Shown here in pieces: positions 30,893 through 40,706 of a DNA stretch of 64,000 nucleotides. Origin of the DNA: Prosopocoilus inquinatus (Eukaryota; Arthropoda; Insecta; Coleoptera; Lucanidae); contig CM069873.1 in NCBI GenBank assembly GCA_036172665.1, positions 40,146,001 to 40,210,000 on the forward strand, written 5' to 3'. Below the pieces are notes generated by a model that had not been told where the DNA came from, did no database searches, and worked only from the letters and a program-made list of their open reading frames with translations. A program made the translations under genes and the position numbers. Each line of letters starts with the position of its first letter. Within the stretch, counting starts at the first letter, position 1.

Positions 30893-33800
30893 TTATTTAT
30901 TTTCTAATTCTTTTTCCAGTTTTTCAATTAGTTTTTTTAGTTTTTTATCTCTTTCTATATCAGCAATTTTATGGTGACCCCACGCCAGAGTATGAATTTT
31001 GTCATCCGAAATATAACGTTTATCGTCTTTAGATGATAAGGCAATTTTATTTTTCAACTCTGTATACACTGTATGAAAATCCGAGTGAAACACGTACATC
31101 TTTTTAAAAATAAAACCATCTCGTTCAATGATTTCTTTGTAGTCACCTACAGATAAGTATTTATCTCTAACGTATTTTTTAACACCTTTTGCTTTCTTAG
31201 TACATTTTGAAATAAGCTTTACACAGTAGGCTTTCGCACCGGTCCCGATAAAAGATTCTATAACCTGTCCTGCGTATTCGTCTTTAAATCGTCCAATAAC
31301 TGATTCAATTCGAGGCATTTCATGTATATTATTCGGTGGGTAATTTGAAGTATCAAATTTATCTAATTAACGGTCAGTATTAAACTATCCGTATCAGTAC
31401 TGTTTTTGATATTTCCAAAACACAAAACCCTACGTATAAAGGTTTATTATAATTTACTTGTACTTTGCATAATTCTATTGCGGCCAGGTGATCACTAAAA
31501 ATTTTACTCGATTTATAGTTTGGTTTAGCTATCAATGATTCAGCTCCCGGTCTTCGATTATGGGTTTCCCAGCTGGTGGCCAACTTAATGTCGACGCGAT
31601 TCTCAACATTTTCCATAGTTTTACCGAAAACACTATTTAATAATTTGTAAAAAAATTTTCGAATTCGTTTTTAGCTTCAGCTCGTTTTTGTGAATTAAAG
31701 TCTACGTATATTTTTAGCCAACGAGATTGCTTAAATTTAATTGCCCTATGAATTTGGTTTAATATTAAACCATTTTCCAAACATTGTTTCAGATTTAAGT
31801 AGTGAATTATGTATTTCCTTTTGTTGTACAGATTTGGAATAAGTTTACCATATTTCGAATTTGGTGGAATTATGTTTTCCGGGCAAAATGGTAATTCGTT
31901 GTGGTTGTCATGTAAATGAGTCGGGTATTCCAAATCTACTTCGAATATGTACCCGACATCTGAATTTTCTTCTAACTCTGAAATGTTAAGATTGTTAATA
32001 TCTTCTGTACACAACCAAGTAAATTCTCCCCACGGAAATCTGAAACACATTGCGTGACCGTACAGATTTGTAGCATCAAGATATAGTAAATATTTAGTTG
32101 CCTTCTTAGAGTCAAAACCGTGCACAAATTTATTATTAGCGTTTTCGATTCTTTTAGTGCACATACTCACTCCACCGCGTATACCCATTCTAAAAAAATG
32201 TAGCATATCAACATCTTGCAGTAACTCTAATTTAATTTTTGTCATTCTTAACATTGCATCCCAACTTAATCCTGGAGCGGTGAAAAAATGGCAAGAATCT
32301 AGTTTGTAATTATCAATACAAAGGTCTCTGAAATTTTCAAATACGTTTGCCAACAGTAAAACATCAGATGTTACGTATACATCACTGTAATCACCCATAG
32401 TTTTACAGTTAAATAAATTCCAAACGCGCTGTGCTCTCTCATAATCTTCATCACTTACACATCATCATACAGCACATCATAAAACTCTTTCTTAGAAGGT
32501 AAAGTGGGAAAATCTAATTTCATGAGTGAGTCAATAAAACAATACGGGAAAATTCCTTTTTGACGTATTTATTTAAACATCTCCTCATCGTTAAAATATT
32601 TTCTAATTTCCCTACATTGCCAATCTTCCAAGTATGAGCTTAATTTCTCTAAAGACGATTGCATTAAACGAAAAGAATCTACAAATCTTATTTTGAAATA
32701 TACTTTACGCTTTTTACCTTTACAGTCTGTCTTATCCCCCACGTGTATTAATTTCGAAAAGGATATATATTTTTCCTTATTTTGTGCGATCACGTCCACA
32801 TCTTCACCTTTTAATGCCATTGTCTTTACAAACAAGTGACTGTCATAATTAGAAAGATTATGAAAAAACACTGGAATAAATTTTGGTATTTTAAAATTGA
32901 TGTTGCACATAGAATGAGCAGCACCTCTAAACGCTCCCGATAAATGTTCGTGATCACGCACCTTCTCCTTAACATCTAATATTGGTTTTTCACAAATATG
33001 ACACATTGTTGCACGGTCGTATGCCTCTTTTTCTTCTCGTGTTAAATCAGTCATCGGCTCAATTTTACTTAAATATTTATCGTAAATTTCTTTAATATCT
33101 TTTTCTAACCATTTTATAAACTCAGTGGCGGCATTCTCTCCGCGATATAACTTTAACATTGACAAATTAGCATTGAAACTGCACTTAATGTAATATGCAA
33201 ATAAATGAGGTTCGTGTTCATAACACTTAACAGTGAAAGATTTATCTGGATTTGGTTCTACTGTGTCCAGTGGTTTTAGCAATGCTTCGAAATCGGCATA
33301 TATAACAAAAGGAAGTTTTAACTGTTTTTCAAAATTTTCAAATTGTAATATATTCTCTGGCAAAGATTCACCATACTTATTTATTTTTAACTCTGTCGAT
33401 GGTAAAACTGTTTTGATAACTTTACAGTCTTCCCTCTCATGTCGTTCCAATTTTTCAATACATGGAAAATACACTAAACATCCTTCATAAATATATTTCT
33501 CGTGACCGTGATGTGAAGTCTGTTTTGACACTAAACGTGATAAATTTTTAATCCAACAATAGTGAGTATTTCCGTTGTTGTCATCAATTAATAATAAGTT
33601 TATATGAATATTTTTTCTATTTTTAGTAAAATGTAACGGTCCTACAACTTCATCAACCGTAACCTTACCATTATAATGGGAACCTAGTCCGTAGACATTT
33701 ATAGAAATATTGTTCTTGCTTTCAAATTTCTTCACGTCACAAACTTTCAGTGGAAATTCCTCGTTATTTCTAACATTTATGACAGCTTTCTTCGCACTTA

Positions 33801-34497
33801 TTGAAGACGGTAATGGCATGAAGCTGGATGCTTTCAGTGGATTGTATTTATTAATGTTGACTTCCATATATAAAATTCTGCACAAAGTCCATCCTGTAAC
33901 AATATTTGCAACTTTAAGTTTTATTCTAAACGATTGCACCTATTTTTTTTTTTACCTGAATCTCGCTCCTGAAATTCCGACATTTTTACATGTATTTCGT
34001 TTACAAAATCACGATATATATTGTATATATCAGTTCCAAAACAAGTTATTTTATTCTTGGTGTTAAAAGATTTTATCTCAGAACTTTCTTTAGAATCTAA
34101 GAATAGACTCCGAAAATTTCCACATTCCACTTTAATGCTTTATGGATGTCTAATATACTTTGAACCAAAGTTAGTATTTTTTCTTGAATATTGTACATAA
34201 AATCCTCGACATCAACATAATTGTAAGGTTCCGTTATACGGTACGTTACGATTTTGTCTCCGAATGCACCAGCTATCTTCTCCACGCCGTTATCGACGAC
34301 CACAAAAGCATTACTTTTATGTGAATTACTACGCAAATGTGCTGAGAAACAGTTTCTGCTGACGTATATTTCACACACATCACATTTCATAACGTTCACC
34401 TGGTCAACAGCTTTGGACGGTCCGGCAATGTACGCAAATGACGATTCATATTATCGATTCGCGTAAATTGTTTGCCACACTGATTGCAATCAAACAT
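30893..34497 (-). pseudogene. protein-primed family B DNA polymerase (PolB), multiply broken
   Basis: Replicates the element from its ends. Reading leftward from 34497: a C2H2 zinc finger (CNQCGKQF...H) and a second CDVCEIYV...H finger; then 33939-32569 with the exonuclease motif VIYADFEALL, a CHICEKPI zinc-binding block and HNLSNYDSHLF; then 32398-31637 with YVTSDVLLLANVFENFR and polymerase motif A LDATNLYG; then 31616-31380 with NKPLYVGF; motif C TDTDSL, visible in another frame at 31384-31398; and finally 31318-30893 with KKAKGVKKYV and DDKRYI. At least five frameshifts or stops. It converges on the integrase with only about 110 bp between, AT-rich and with AATAAA-like signals for both strands. 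Confidence 0.9.
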
Positions 34498-34667
34498 GTT
34501 TTATAATTTTAATAAGCACTATCACGTTCACTACGTTCAAGAAGTTGGTAAACTCAATCTGAAGGTCAACCGTCGTCTGCGGGTATCAAATTAAACACCT
34601 CCTTAAATAGGTACATATTCAAAAACTGGTTGCGTCAGGGTTATTTCAAAACAATTACATTTGAGTC

Positions 34668-34992
34668 ACCGCGCTTCAAGGTCCGTTACGAGGTCATCTC
34701 AGTCATTTCAAGGTCGCCTCAAGGTCATCCCAAGGTCACCTCAAGGTCATTTCAAGGTCACCTCAGGGTCATTTCAAGGTCACCTCGAGGTAATTTCAAG
34801 GTAACCTCAAGGTCATTTCAAGGTCACCTCAAGGTCACTACAAGGTCATTTCAAGGTCACCTCAAGGTCACTACAAGGTCACCTCACGGTCATCTCAAGG
34901 TCACCTCGAGGTCATTTCAAGGTCATCTGAAGGGCACCTCAAGGTCACTTCAAGGTCACCTCAAGGTCATTTCAAGGTCACCTCAATATCAT
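34668..34992 (+). repeat. TCAAGGTCA minisatellite at the inner edge of the right repeat
   Basis: About 320 bp built of 10-11-bp units alternating TCAAGGTCATT and TCAAGGTCACC, with about fifteen exact TCAAGGTCA copies on the plus strand. Related but looser GGTCA/TGACC runs occur in both outer repeats (17484-17860, 37540-37990). The unit equals the known binding site of the nuclear receptors FTZ-F1/SF-1 and ERR; whether it works as one is unknown. A 142-codon open frame across it is a by-product. Confidence 0.9.
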
Positions 34993-35006
34993 GGCCTTGA
35001 CCTTGA

Positions 35007-35101
35007 AGGTATAGTGGTGGATTCAATTCACAAAATAAAACTGATTCAGTTCCCGTAAGAGTGAATGTACACGCAACGGGTGAAGATTCCATGTTGACCA
35101 T
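35007..35101 (-). pseudogene. penton gene 5' fragment
   Basis: Start codon at 35101-35099 and about 31 codons of the penton-like capsid gene, identical in phase to 21324-21418. The fragment ends at the inner boundary of the terminal repeat, where the TCAAGGTCA minisatellite begins. It is a by-product of the repeat boundary and cannot make a capsid protein. Confidence 0.85.
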
Positions 35102-35123
35102 CTTTCAAGTACTACATTCTTAC

Positions 35124-35531
35124 TTAACTTGTAAAGGACTTTAAAAACTGTAGACATAAGTGTCCACAATTTTGTGTATTTTGTTTCTGATACCTTTCAT
35201 AATTATAGTTAATAACTCCCAATCCGTTCGACAAAAGATATTTCTCTACTTCAACTGGAGGTCGTAGATCTCCATAGCTGTCAAAATATTTTACGATTCC
35301 TCCTCTCTTATAATATGCCACCCAATGCGTTCCTTCACCAGAATCGCTATCTAAATTCACTACTCCACTTTCATGCTTCCATATCTTTTTAGGTAAAGTA
35401 TCTCTCATAAACACACCTCGAAGGAAAGGTAATTTCCATATTTTAGCATATTTCAGTATGTCAATGTTAGTCAACGGTCGCCGAGGCAAATATTTCAGTT
35501 TTTTGGATTGGATCGTAAATATAACCCACAC
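35124..35531 (-). CDS. adenain-like cysteine protease (right copy)
   Basis: 135 codons, unbroken, with the same His69-Asp84-Cys122 triad (GTHWVAYYK, YFDSYG, TQNCGHLC) as the left copy. A few substitutions separate the copies, for example FLRGVF for FFRGVF, DTLPKK for DTLSKK and KRGG for KRRG. Role: processing of capsid precursors. It lies immediately downstream of the PLA2 gene on the minus strand and overlaps its last codons, as in the left repeat. Confidence 0.85.
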   Translation of the reverse strand: MWVIFTIQSKKLKYLPRRPLTNIDILKYAKIWKLPFLRGVFMRDTLPKKIWKHESGVVNLDSDSGEGTHWVAYYKRGGIVKYFDSYGDLRPPVEVEKYLLSNGLGVINYNYERYQKQNTQNCGHLCLQFLKSFTS

Positions 35532-36316
35532 CCGGTTTTGTAAGGTTTTATATAGAATCCGCTTCCCACTGCTTTTGTTTCCATAGCGCGATTATGTCGC
35601 TCTGCCTCTTTCAGTTGCTCTTTCGCAGCTTTTGCATCGTTTACCGCCTTAGCAATTGCAGTTGCACCGCCGCCGAGCGATCCTATTGCGCCCAAAGCCG
35701 CAAATAATGGAATTAAAGGTAAAAACCCTCCTCTCTTAGGAATTGGTATCACTCTTTGACGTGGAGGTCTTATTTTCTTGTGGTCCTTCTTTAAAACAGC
35801 CTGCGCCAATTTCACATTTTCTAACAGACTCTTGTTACCATTACGTGAAATTGCATGTTGTGCTTTCCTTACAGCTTGTCGAAATGATAATTTACCACCA
35901 CGCTTCTTCCTTTTACTACGCTTTCTCTTCACTCCGTTTCCCATTCCAAGCTTTGTCTTAGCTTTCATTAAGGCGGCTACAGATAACGCAGATGCTTTTT
36001 CACCAAATCCCGCTTCTGTACTCTTCACTCTTTTCACTGCCGCTTGATACAATTTTTTATCTGCTTCGTGACGTTTTTCTAAATCGCTACTTACAGAATA
36101 TGCGATATCGTGTTGCTTGCACACCTCATCCAACGCATTCCCACCTCTGTCTCCTCTTTTAAGTCGAACGTCTAATTTTGTGCCCGGACCGCAGTAATTG
36201 TAACCTGGTAAGTGTAACTCTACTGGTAGTTTATTAATTAACGTATTAAGTAAACCACGACCTTTTCGTTTTAAGGTGCTTCTCGCAGTGTAATCTGTTT
36301 TGACACGACGTCGCAT
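35495..36316 (-). CDS. PLA2-domain capsid protein (right copy, intact)
   Basis: 273 codons, full length. Order: basic N-terminus; PLA2 calcium loop YNYCGPGT (39-46); catalytic CKQHDIAYS (66-74); a lysine/arginine-rich stretch KRKRSKRKKRGG; a second basic linker; a Gly/Ala-rich hydrophobic segment (FLPLIPLFAALGAIGSLGGG, about 198-217); then a GSGFYIKPYKTGCGLYL tail. The hydrophobic segment and tail resemble membrane-active minor capsid proteins of adenovirus-like elements. This copy lacks the premature stop seen at 20694 in the left repeat. Start ATG at 36316-36314. Confidence 0.85.
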   Translation of the reverse strand: MRRRVKTDYTARSTLKRKGRGLLNTLINKLPVELHLPGYNYCGPGTKLDVRLKRGDRGGNALDEVCKQHDIAYSVSSDLEKRHEADKKLYQAAVKRVKSTEAGFGEKASALSVAALMKAKTKLGMGNGVKRKRSKRKKRGGKLSFRQAVRKAQHAISRNGNKSLLENVKLAQAVLKKDHKKIRPPRQRVIPIPKRGGFLPLIPLFAALGAIGSLGGGATAIAKAVNDAKAAKEQLKEAERHNRAMETKAVGSGFYIKPYKTGCGLYLRSNPKN

Positions 36317-36801
36317 TTATGGCTTTTCTTTCTAACAGTCAACGATGTTACATGTGTAGTACTTCAATACTCACTGCTTATCTTTATATAGCGTAAAAAT
36401 TTCTCTTAATTTTCTGGTTAAGTATCGTTAGTTTATTAAATAAAGGATCAAACAGTGTTCTTAGAAAATTTTATTTATAACTGACAGTGTCATATCTAGA
36501 AATTTATATACATATTAAATCACATAACATTTACATATTAACAGCTTTATGCATACTTATATCAAAAATTAATTTGCTAATTCCAAACATCATTAATTCA
36601 TTTGTAATTGCTCCTTTCTCAGATATTTCATTATTAAGAAATGATTTAACGTTTGTCTTCATATCACTTTCCATAACACTCAAGATTTATAGTTCAATTT
36701 TTTCAAAACTTCTAAACGATATAATATAATATCACACAATTTCCAGAGTTCCAATAGACCTTTATAAGATATATGTAATGTCTCCACTCCTCTTTCTAAT
36801 T

Positions 36802-37374
36802 TCAGTATTTTCGTCCTTCGATGCGTTCGAAAGACGCCTTTACTGAGCTGATTTTCATTACCGGATAAATAGTTTTCTTCTCAGTAAAATACGACTTCAA
36901 AGTGTAGTTATAAGAACAAAATTCTTTCCATTCCTCTTCTAAAAACGATATGCTCTGCCTTTTGGAACCCATAATACGTATTATCGGATCAAAAAATGTT
37001 TCGGTACACAGTCCGACACAAATCCACTTCGTACGGCTCTTATTTAGAAAATATACACTTTGAGCTAAAAGTGGCAACTGATCAACGTCAGTCACCTCTC
37101 TTGCTTCTGAAATCTCGGAAGGTGCTGTCTCATTAGTATCACATTGACGAAAATCTTCATCTGTGAAGTAAGGCTGGGAGAGTATTTCAAATTGAAACTC
37201 GTTTCGAACTGAGGGCTTATTCAAACCGTGCTCATCCGGCTTTTCTTCTTTTGGTTTGTCAACGTTTTCAGTCAGAAGTCTTTTCTTCTGTACGTCATCA
37301 CAAGGATCGTTCACGTGCCTTCTCTTTTGTTTCAGGAAAAAATCCAATTGTTTAGATGTCACTGTTAAATACAA
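36802..37374 (-). CDS. conserved Polinton ORF of unknown function (right copy)
   Basis: Counterpart of 18047-18559 with the same KWICVGLCTETFFDP and SISFLEEEWKEFC core. The open frame reaches 190 codons because the acceptor region (TATTTAACAG, then codons for SKQLDFFLKQKRRH) is present here. Residues upstream of that acceptor are probably intron. A TATA box at 37499-37506 and a donor GTAAGT near 37420 complete a plausible spliced transcript. The left copy has Met where this one has Lys before PSVRN. Confidence 0.55.
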   Translation of the reverse strand: MYLTVTSKQLDFFLKQKRRHVNDPCDDVQKKRLLTENVDKPKEEKPDEHGLNKPSVRNEFQFEILSQPYFTDEDFRQCDTNETAPSEISEAREVTDVDQLPLLAQSVYFLNKSRTKWICVGLCTETFFDPIIRIMGSKRQSISFLEEEWKEFCSYNYTLKSYFTEKKTIYPVMKISSVKASFERIEGRKY

Positions 37375-37498
37375 TAAAAATATACAAATTATAAATTATT
37401 ACAATAAGATGATTTAAACTTACTTTTATGTTAGGTGATTAACTTAACAACACAACTCACAGTTCTGTAACAACTGAATCTATTCCCAAATGAAGAAC

Positions 37499-37506
37499 CT
37501 TATATA
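37499..37506 (-). promoter_or_regulatory. TATA box, right terminal repeat
   Basis: TATATAAG on the minus strand, mirror of 17887-17894 and in the same relation to a leader intron. Confidence 0.6.
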
Positions 37507-37921
37507 ACAAGATTTTAGGTGGGGGTCCCTACCTCCTCCAATCTTACGGTCGTATTCAAGATAAACCGTTTTTGGATCCTCCGTCAAGTTAAGGTCACGT
37601 CAAGGATAGATAATTTTTGGAACCCTCCTCTGACCTCGCTTTTAGAGGTAATGATGAGGTCACGTCAATGACATTGAGATTTTGCAACCTCCTCTGACTT
37701 GATCCTTAACCTTGTAGTTACATCGGCACAAAGCAAATTTTAGAACCTCCTCCGATCTTAACCTTGAACCCTCAAGGTCATTTCAAAGTTACCTCTCGGT
37801 TACGTTAGGAACAGGTCGATTCTGGAACCTCCTCCTTCTGGAACCACCTCCAATCTTGACCTTGATCGAGGTCACCTCAAGGTCATGGCCTTGAAGTTTA
37901 AAGTCATGGTAAGGTCACGTC

Positions 37922-38021
37922 AGGAATGGGCCGATTCTGGAACCTCCTCCGACCTTGACCTTGACTTTTATTGGTCAAGGTCGGAGGAGATTCCAGAATC
38001 GGCCTATTCCTACTACTCATA
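37922..38021. repeat. terminal hairpin of the Polinton
   Basis: About 100-bp palindrome: GGCCGATTCTGGAACCTCCT with GACCTTGACC, short AAGTC-type loop, then the complement, ending ACTACT. Its relatives form the centre of the 11.28-17.49-kb palindrome. Confidence 0.85.
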
Positions 38022-38313
38022 TGTAATCGTGGCGGATAATGCTTTTGCTTTAAAGCCTTATTTAATGAAACGTTATCCCTCCAGAAACCAGCCAGGTGTT
38101 CATCGTGTATTTAACCATCGGCTTTCAAGAGCAAGACGTATAGTCAAAAACGTATTTGGCATTATGGCCAACCGATTTAGAATTCTAAGAAAAACTATAA
38201 ATCTATCACCAGCAAAAGTTACTCTTATCGTGCCTATAAATTTTGGATTTGATATTCCACAATTCAGAAAATTGTTCGCACATTTCGATCAAAGCAAACG
38301 TTTCATCTTTTGA
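38022..38313 (+). pseudogene. PIF/Harbinger nuclease C-terminal fragment
   Basis: Begins flush with the Polinton end. VIVADNAFALKPYLMKRYP corresponds to the second catalytic Asp block of Harbinger nucleases, and FNHRLSRARRIVKNVFGIM to the third block; the usual Glu of that block is replaced by Lys (RRIVKNVFG), so it is inactive. MANRFRILRK follows. The upstream half of the gene is absent on the left side of the Polinton at this site. The N-terminal exon in the palindrome may come from the same or another copy. The Polinton probably inserted into this Harbinger gene. Confidence 0.8.
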
Positions 38314-39109
38314 CCAGGACCAGTAGTGTTTTGTTCGATACATGCATACTTCGTGAGCTACAAATTAGTGGTGTATCACACGACGCCAAAGGATATTCGT
38401 TACTGACGATTAGGGCACATGCTCCCTTGGTAAAGAAAGGACTACAAGGTTCTGAGTAGAGCAGTTCGCTTTTATTGTTCTTTCTTTGTTACTTTGTTAT
38501 TGGATACCGCACGTTCGCGTTGCACATGGATATTTGCTACGTCAAATGTTGATTATTTTTGGCTAGCGACATAATTGTTCACAAAATAAAATAATAATAT
38601 GGAGCGACGTAGCAGAAGTCCGATGCGAAGAAATCGAGAGAGCCGTCAGCGATCTCGCTCGCGCGTCATCATGATAAAAATTTCCGCAATCTTGAAAACC
38701 AAATGGAAAATGATTTAAGCAATTGGAAGAGTCAATTCGTAGCAACTCAAATAATCCTTCGGTACGCGAAAGATCAAGAACGCCGCCCCTCTCTATCACC
38801 CGGCGGTCACAATCCCATAGTTTAGATCAGCAAATCGCAACTGAGAGTAATTTACAAATGCGCCAGTAGTATAGCTAGCGGGATCCTAGACCACTTTGAC
38901 CTTGAACAAAATTGCGGATGGCATGTGTCCATCCGAAGTGACCATCGTTGAAGGTCATCCCCTAAGTTGGGGAGTGGTTTAAGAGGTGAAGAAGTTACCC
39001 CTTTAGTTCTTGAGCCGAAGAGGCCGTTGTAGAAAAATCTTTACTTGCAGCTCTGAAGTATGTTGGCAATGAAGTCATAATACCAGAAGAGGTCGTTGAG
39101 AAAAAAAAT

Positions 39110-39111
<2 letters not shown>
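38314..39111. other. unassigned, with RS-rich frame
   Basis: A short frame at 38599-38718 begins MERRSRSPMRRNRESRQRSR, and a shifted frame continues with an ERSRTPP segment to about 38870. It resembles Arg/Ser-rich starts of retroelement gag-like proteins, but nothing firmer. The rest shows no gene. Possible LTR-like sequence near 38930-39050 is not supported by a second copy. Confidence 0.35.
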
Positions 39112-39199
<88 letters not shown>

Positions 39200-39257
39200 G
39201 CGTGTGCGTGTGCGTGTGCGTGTGCGTGTGGGTGTGCGTGTGCGTGTGCGTGTGCGT
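39112..39257. repeat. (GT)n microsatellite, 146 bp
   Basis: About 40 pure GT units to 39193, then GTGTGC-type hexamers to 39257. Open frames of Cys-Val or His-Thr repeats across it are not genes. Confidence 0.97.
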
Positions 39258-39560
39258 GGAACTTTCTGAAATATCGATTCCTTCTCCTGCAACATCAACA
39301 AATGCAGCCGTTTCTTTGCCAAGCACCTCAACTAAACAACCAATAAACTTTGTAAGCCCACTGCAGTTCCGTGGAGTACCAAAAGCAGGACCTAGAAAAA
39401 ATAACAGAGCACCAAGACGGAAAGGCAAATCAATGATTGCCACTGATACGCCAAACAAATTGGAAATTGAAAAGCGTGCAACAGAAAAGAAACGAATAAA
39501 AATAAAAGCAACATCCAAAAAGAGAAAAATTTTCCAAAGTTCTGACGAAGAAGATGAAAT
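39258..39560 (+). pseudogene. duplicated fragment of the pogo-type transposase tail
   Basis: About 300 bp nearly identical to the complement of 41092-41405 in the pogo transposase gene (ELSEISIPSPATSTNAAVSL and on to KKRKIFQSS), starting directly at the GT tract. The two copies point in opposite directions. No catalytic residues are included. It may be the remains of a second pogo element or a local duplication. Confidence 0.85.
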
Positions 39561-39582
39561 TGTGTGTGTGCATTCTAAGTAA

Positions 39583-40706
39583 TTTTACGGTTCTCTCGTA
39601 ATATCGAAAATTCGTAGCTTTCCATTCAATCGTAAGTAACGCTGTTACGGATTAACGAGAACTGCAATTCTGTGTTGGATCTATTATCATAAAACGTTAC
39701 GGTTCCTACCTTACGATATGCACCTATCTTCATTGATATTGTGTATTATGAAATTGAGGTTGGTTTACAGATATGCTGTCGAAATCAATTTATTTCTATT
39801 AGTAAGTGGATTACTTAAAAATGACTTGAATCGAAAGCGTAAATTCTTTTTTAATCAATTTAGATCGATCAAAAATAAATTAAGGGATTGAATGCAAGTG
39901 ATAAGTGTTTACTAAAATTTCTACTAGAGAACAAATTTATCTTTAAATTTTAACTTTAAATAATTAAAAAGTGGAAATACGATACCGGGTACGTGACAAT
40001 TGTCAATTTTACGTAAGATTTTCGGGGAAATGGTTAAGAGAAAACCGTATATATTATGAAGAATTATAAATGCTACAGTTAATTATTAAACAAAGCTAGA
40101 CTTTGTAATTCTTTACAATTCCAGCTAAAACACTTACGACCATTTTTAAGTAAAAAATATCATTTTTTGCAAAATTAGCACCTATCCCCTTTCGTAGTTT
40201 CACCCTTTAATTATTCTATTTCTCTAAGTCGTTTTCATAAAAGGATTAGGGGAACATGGGTAACAGTGAATCATTTTTTTTTCTTCATGGCGTAGCTCCC
40301 ATGATTTTGACTTATAAAAATTAATAAACTTAGGTTTCATAGGAGTGTTCCTTAAGTACGAAAATGCGTAACGATTTTTAGAATTAACAGCATGCTTTAC
40401 CATTTACAATTTTTTTCTTCTTAATTGCGGAATGATCCAGTGTACACCGTACTTGGGTTACACTGGATCTTAATACCGGGGCGTTATGGATCAGTGTGGG
40501 GTGCAATGAGTAACTCGGAATTAAAAGGCAATAAAGTACAATTTCTCTGTGTTCAAACTTTTTATTGCAAAATAAAGTAAAAAATTATAATAATTTAAGT
40601 AGAAAAAAACATTTCATTCAAAAAATATATAAATATTTTTCAACTTTAGGAACTATTGCTTTGGTATCAAGAATACTTACAAATAACTAAGAAAAATTAG
40701 AAATAT
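39583..40706. other. 3' non-coding region, probably pogo element end
   Basis: A TTACG-rich inverted-repeat patch (39590-39720) looks like a small MITE. Sequence at 40254-40275 (GGGGAACATGGGTAACAGTG) and ACACTGG/GGGTTACACTGG-like runs at 40437-40500 could be the terminal region of the pogo element whose transposase follows. The matching opposite end was not found. Confidence 0.35.

Larger units (their letters stand above)
35007..37922. repeat. right terminal inverted repeat of the Polinton
   Basis: Inverted copy of 17484-21418, without the ribozyme insertion and without the 145-bp tandem duplication. Inner boundary at the codons of the penton gene corresponding to 21418. Its PLA2 gene is open, and its leader-intron acceptor is intact. 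Confidence 0.9.
17484..38021 (+). mobile_element. Polinton/adintovirus-like endogenous element, 20.5 kb
   Basis: Integrated large DNA element with the diagnostic set: protein-primed PolB, retroviral-type integrase, FtsK/HerA-type packaging ATPase, adenain-like protease, penton-like and double-jelly-roll-type major capsid proteins, and a PLA2-containing capsid protein. Terminal inverted repeats of about 3 kb carry whole genes. The right end reads CCTATTCCTACTACT, so the element begins AGTAGTAGG on that strand, in line with the AG ends of Polintons. The outer 100 bp of the left end are missing at 17484 and appear instead at the palindrome centre near 14300. A matched 6-bp target duplication was not found. 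Capsid genes are mostly open and replication genes are broken, so it is a relic as it stands. Confidence 0.88.

Noticed and set aside
34630..35058. 142-codon frame of SFQGHLKVTS-type repeats
   Set aside because: Translation of the TCAAGGTCA minisatellite.
39075..39346. Cys-Val and His-Thr repeat frames around the GT tract
   Set aside because: Translation of a dinucleotide repeat, with no other coding support.
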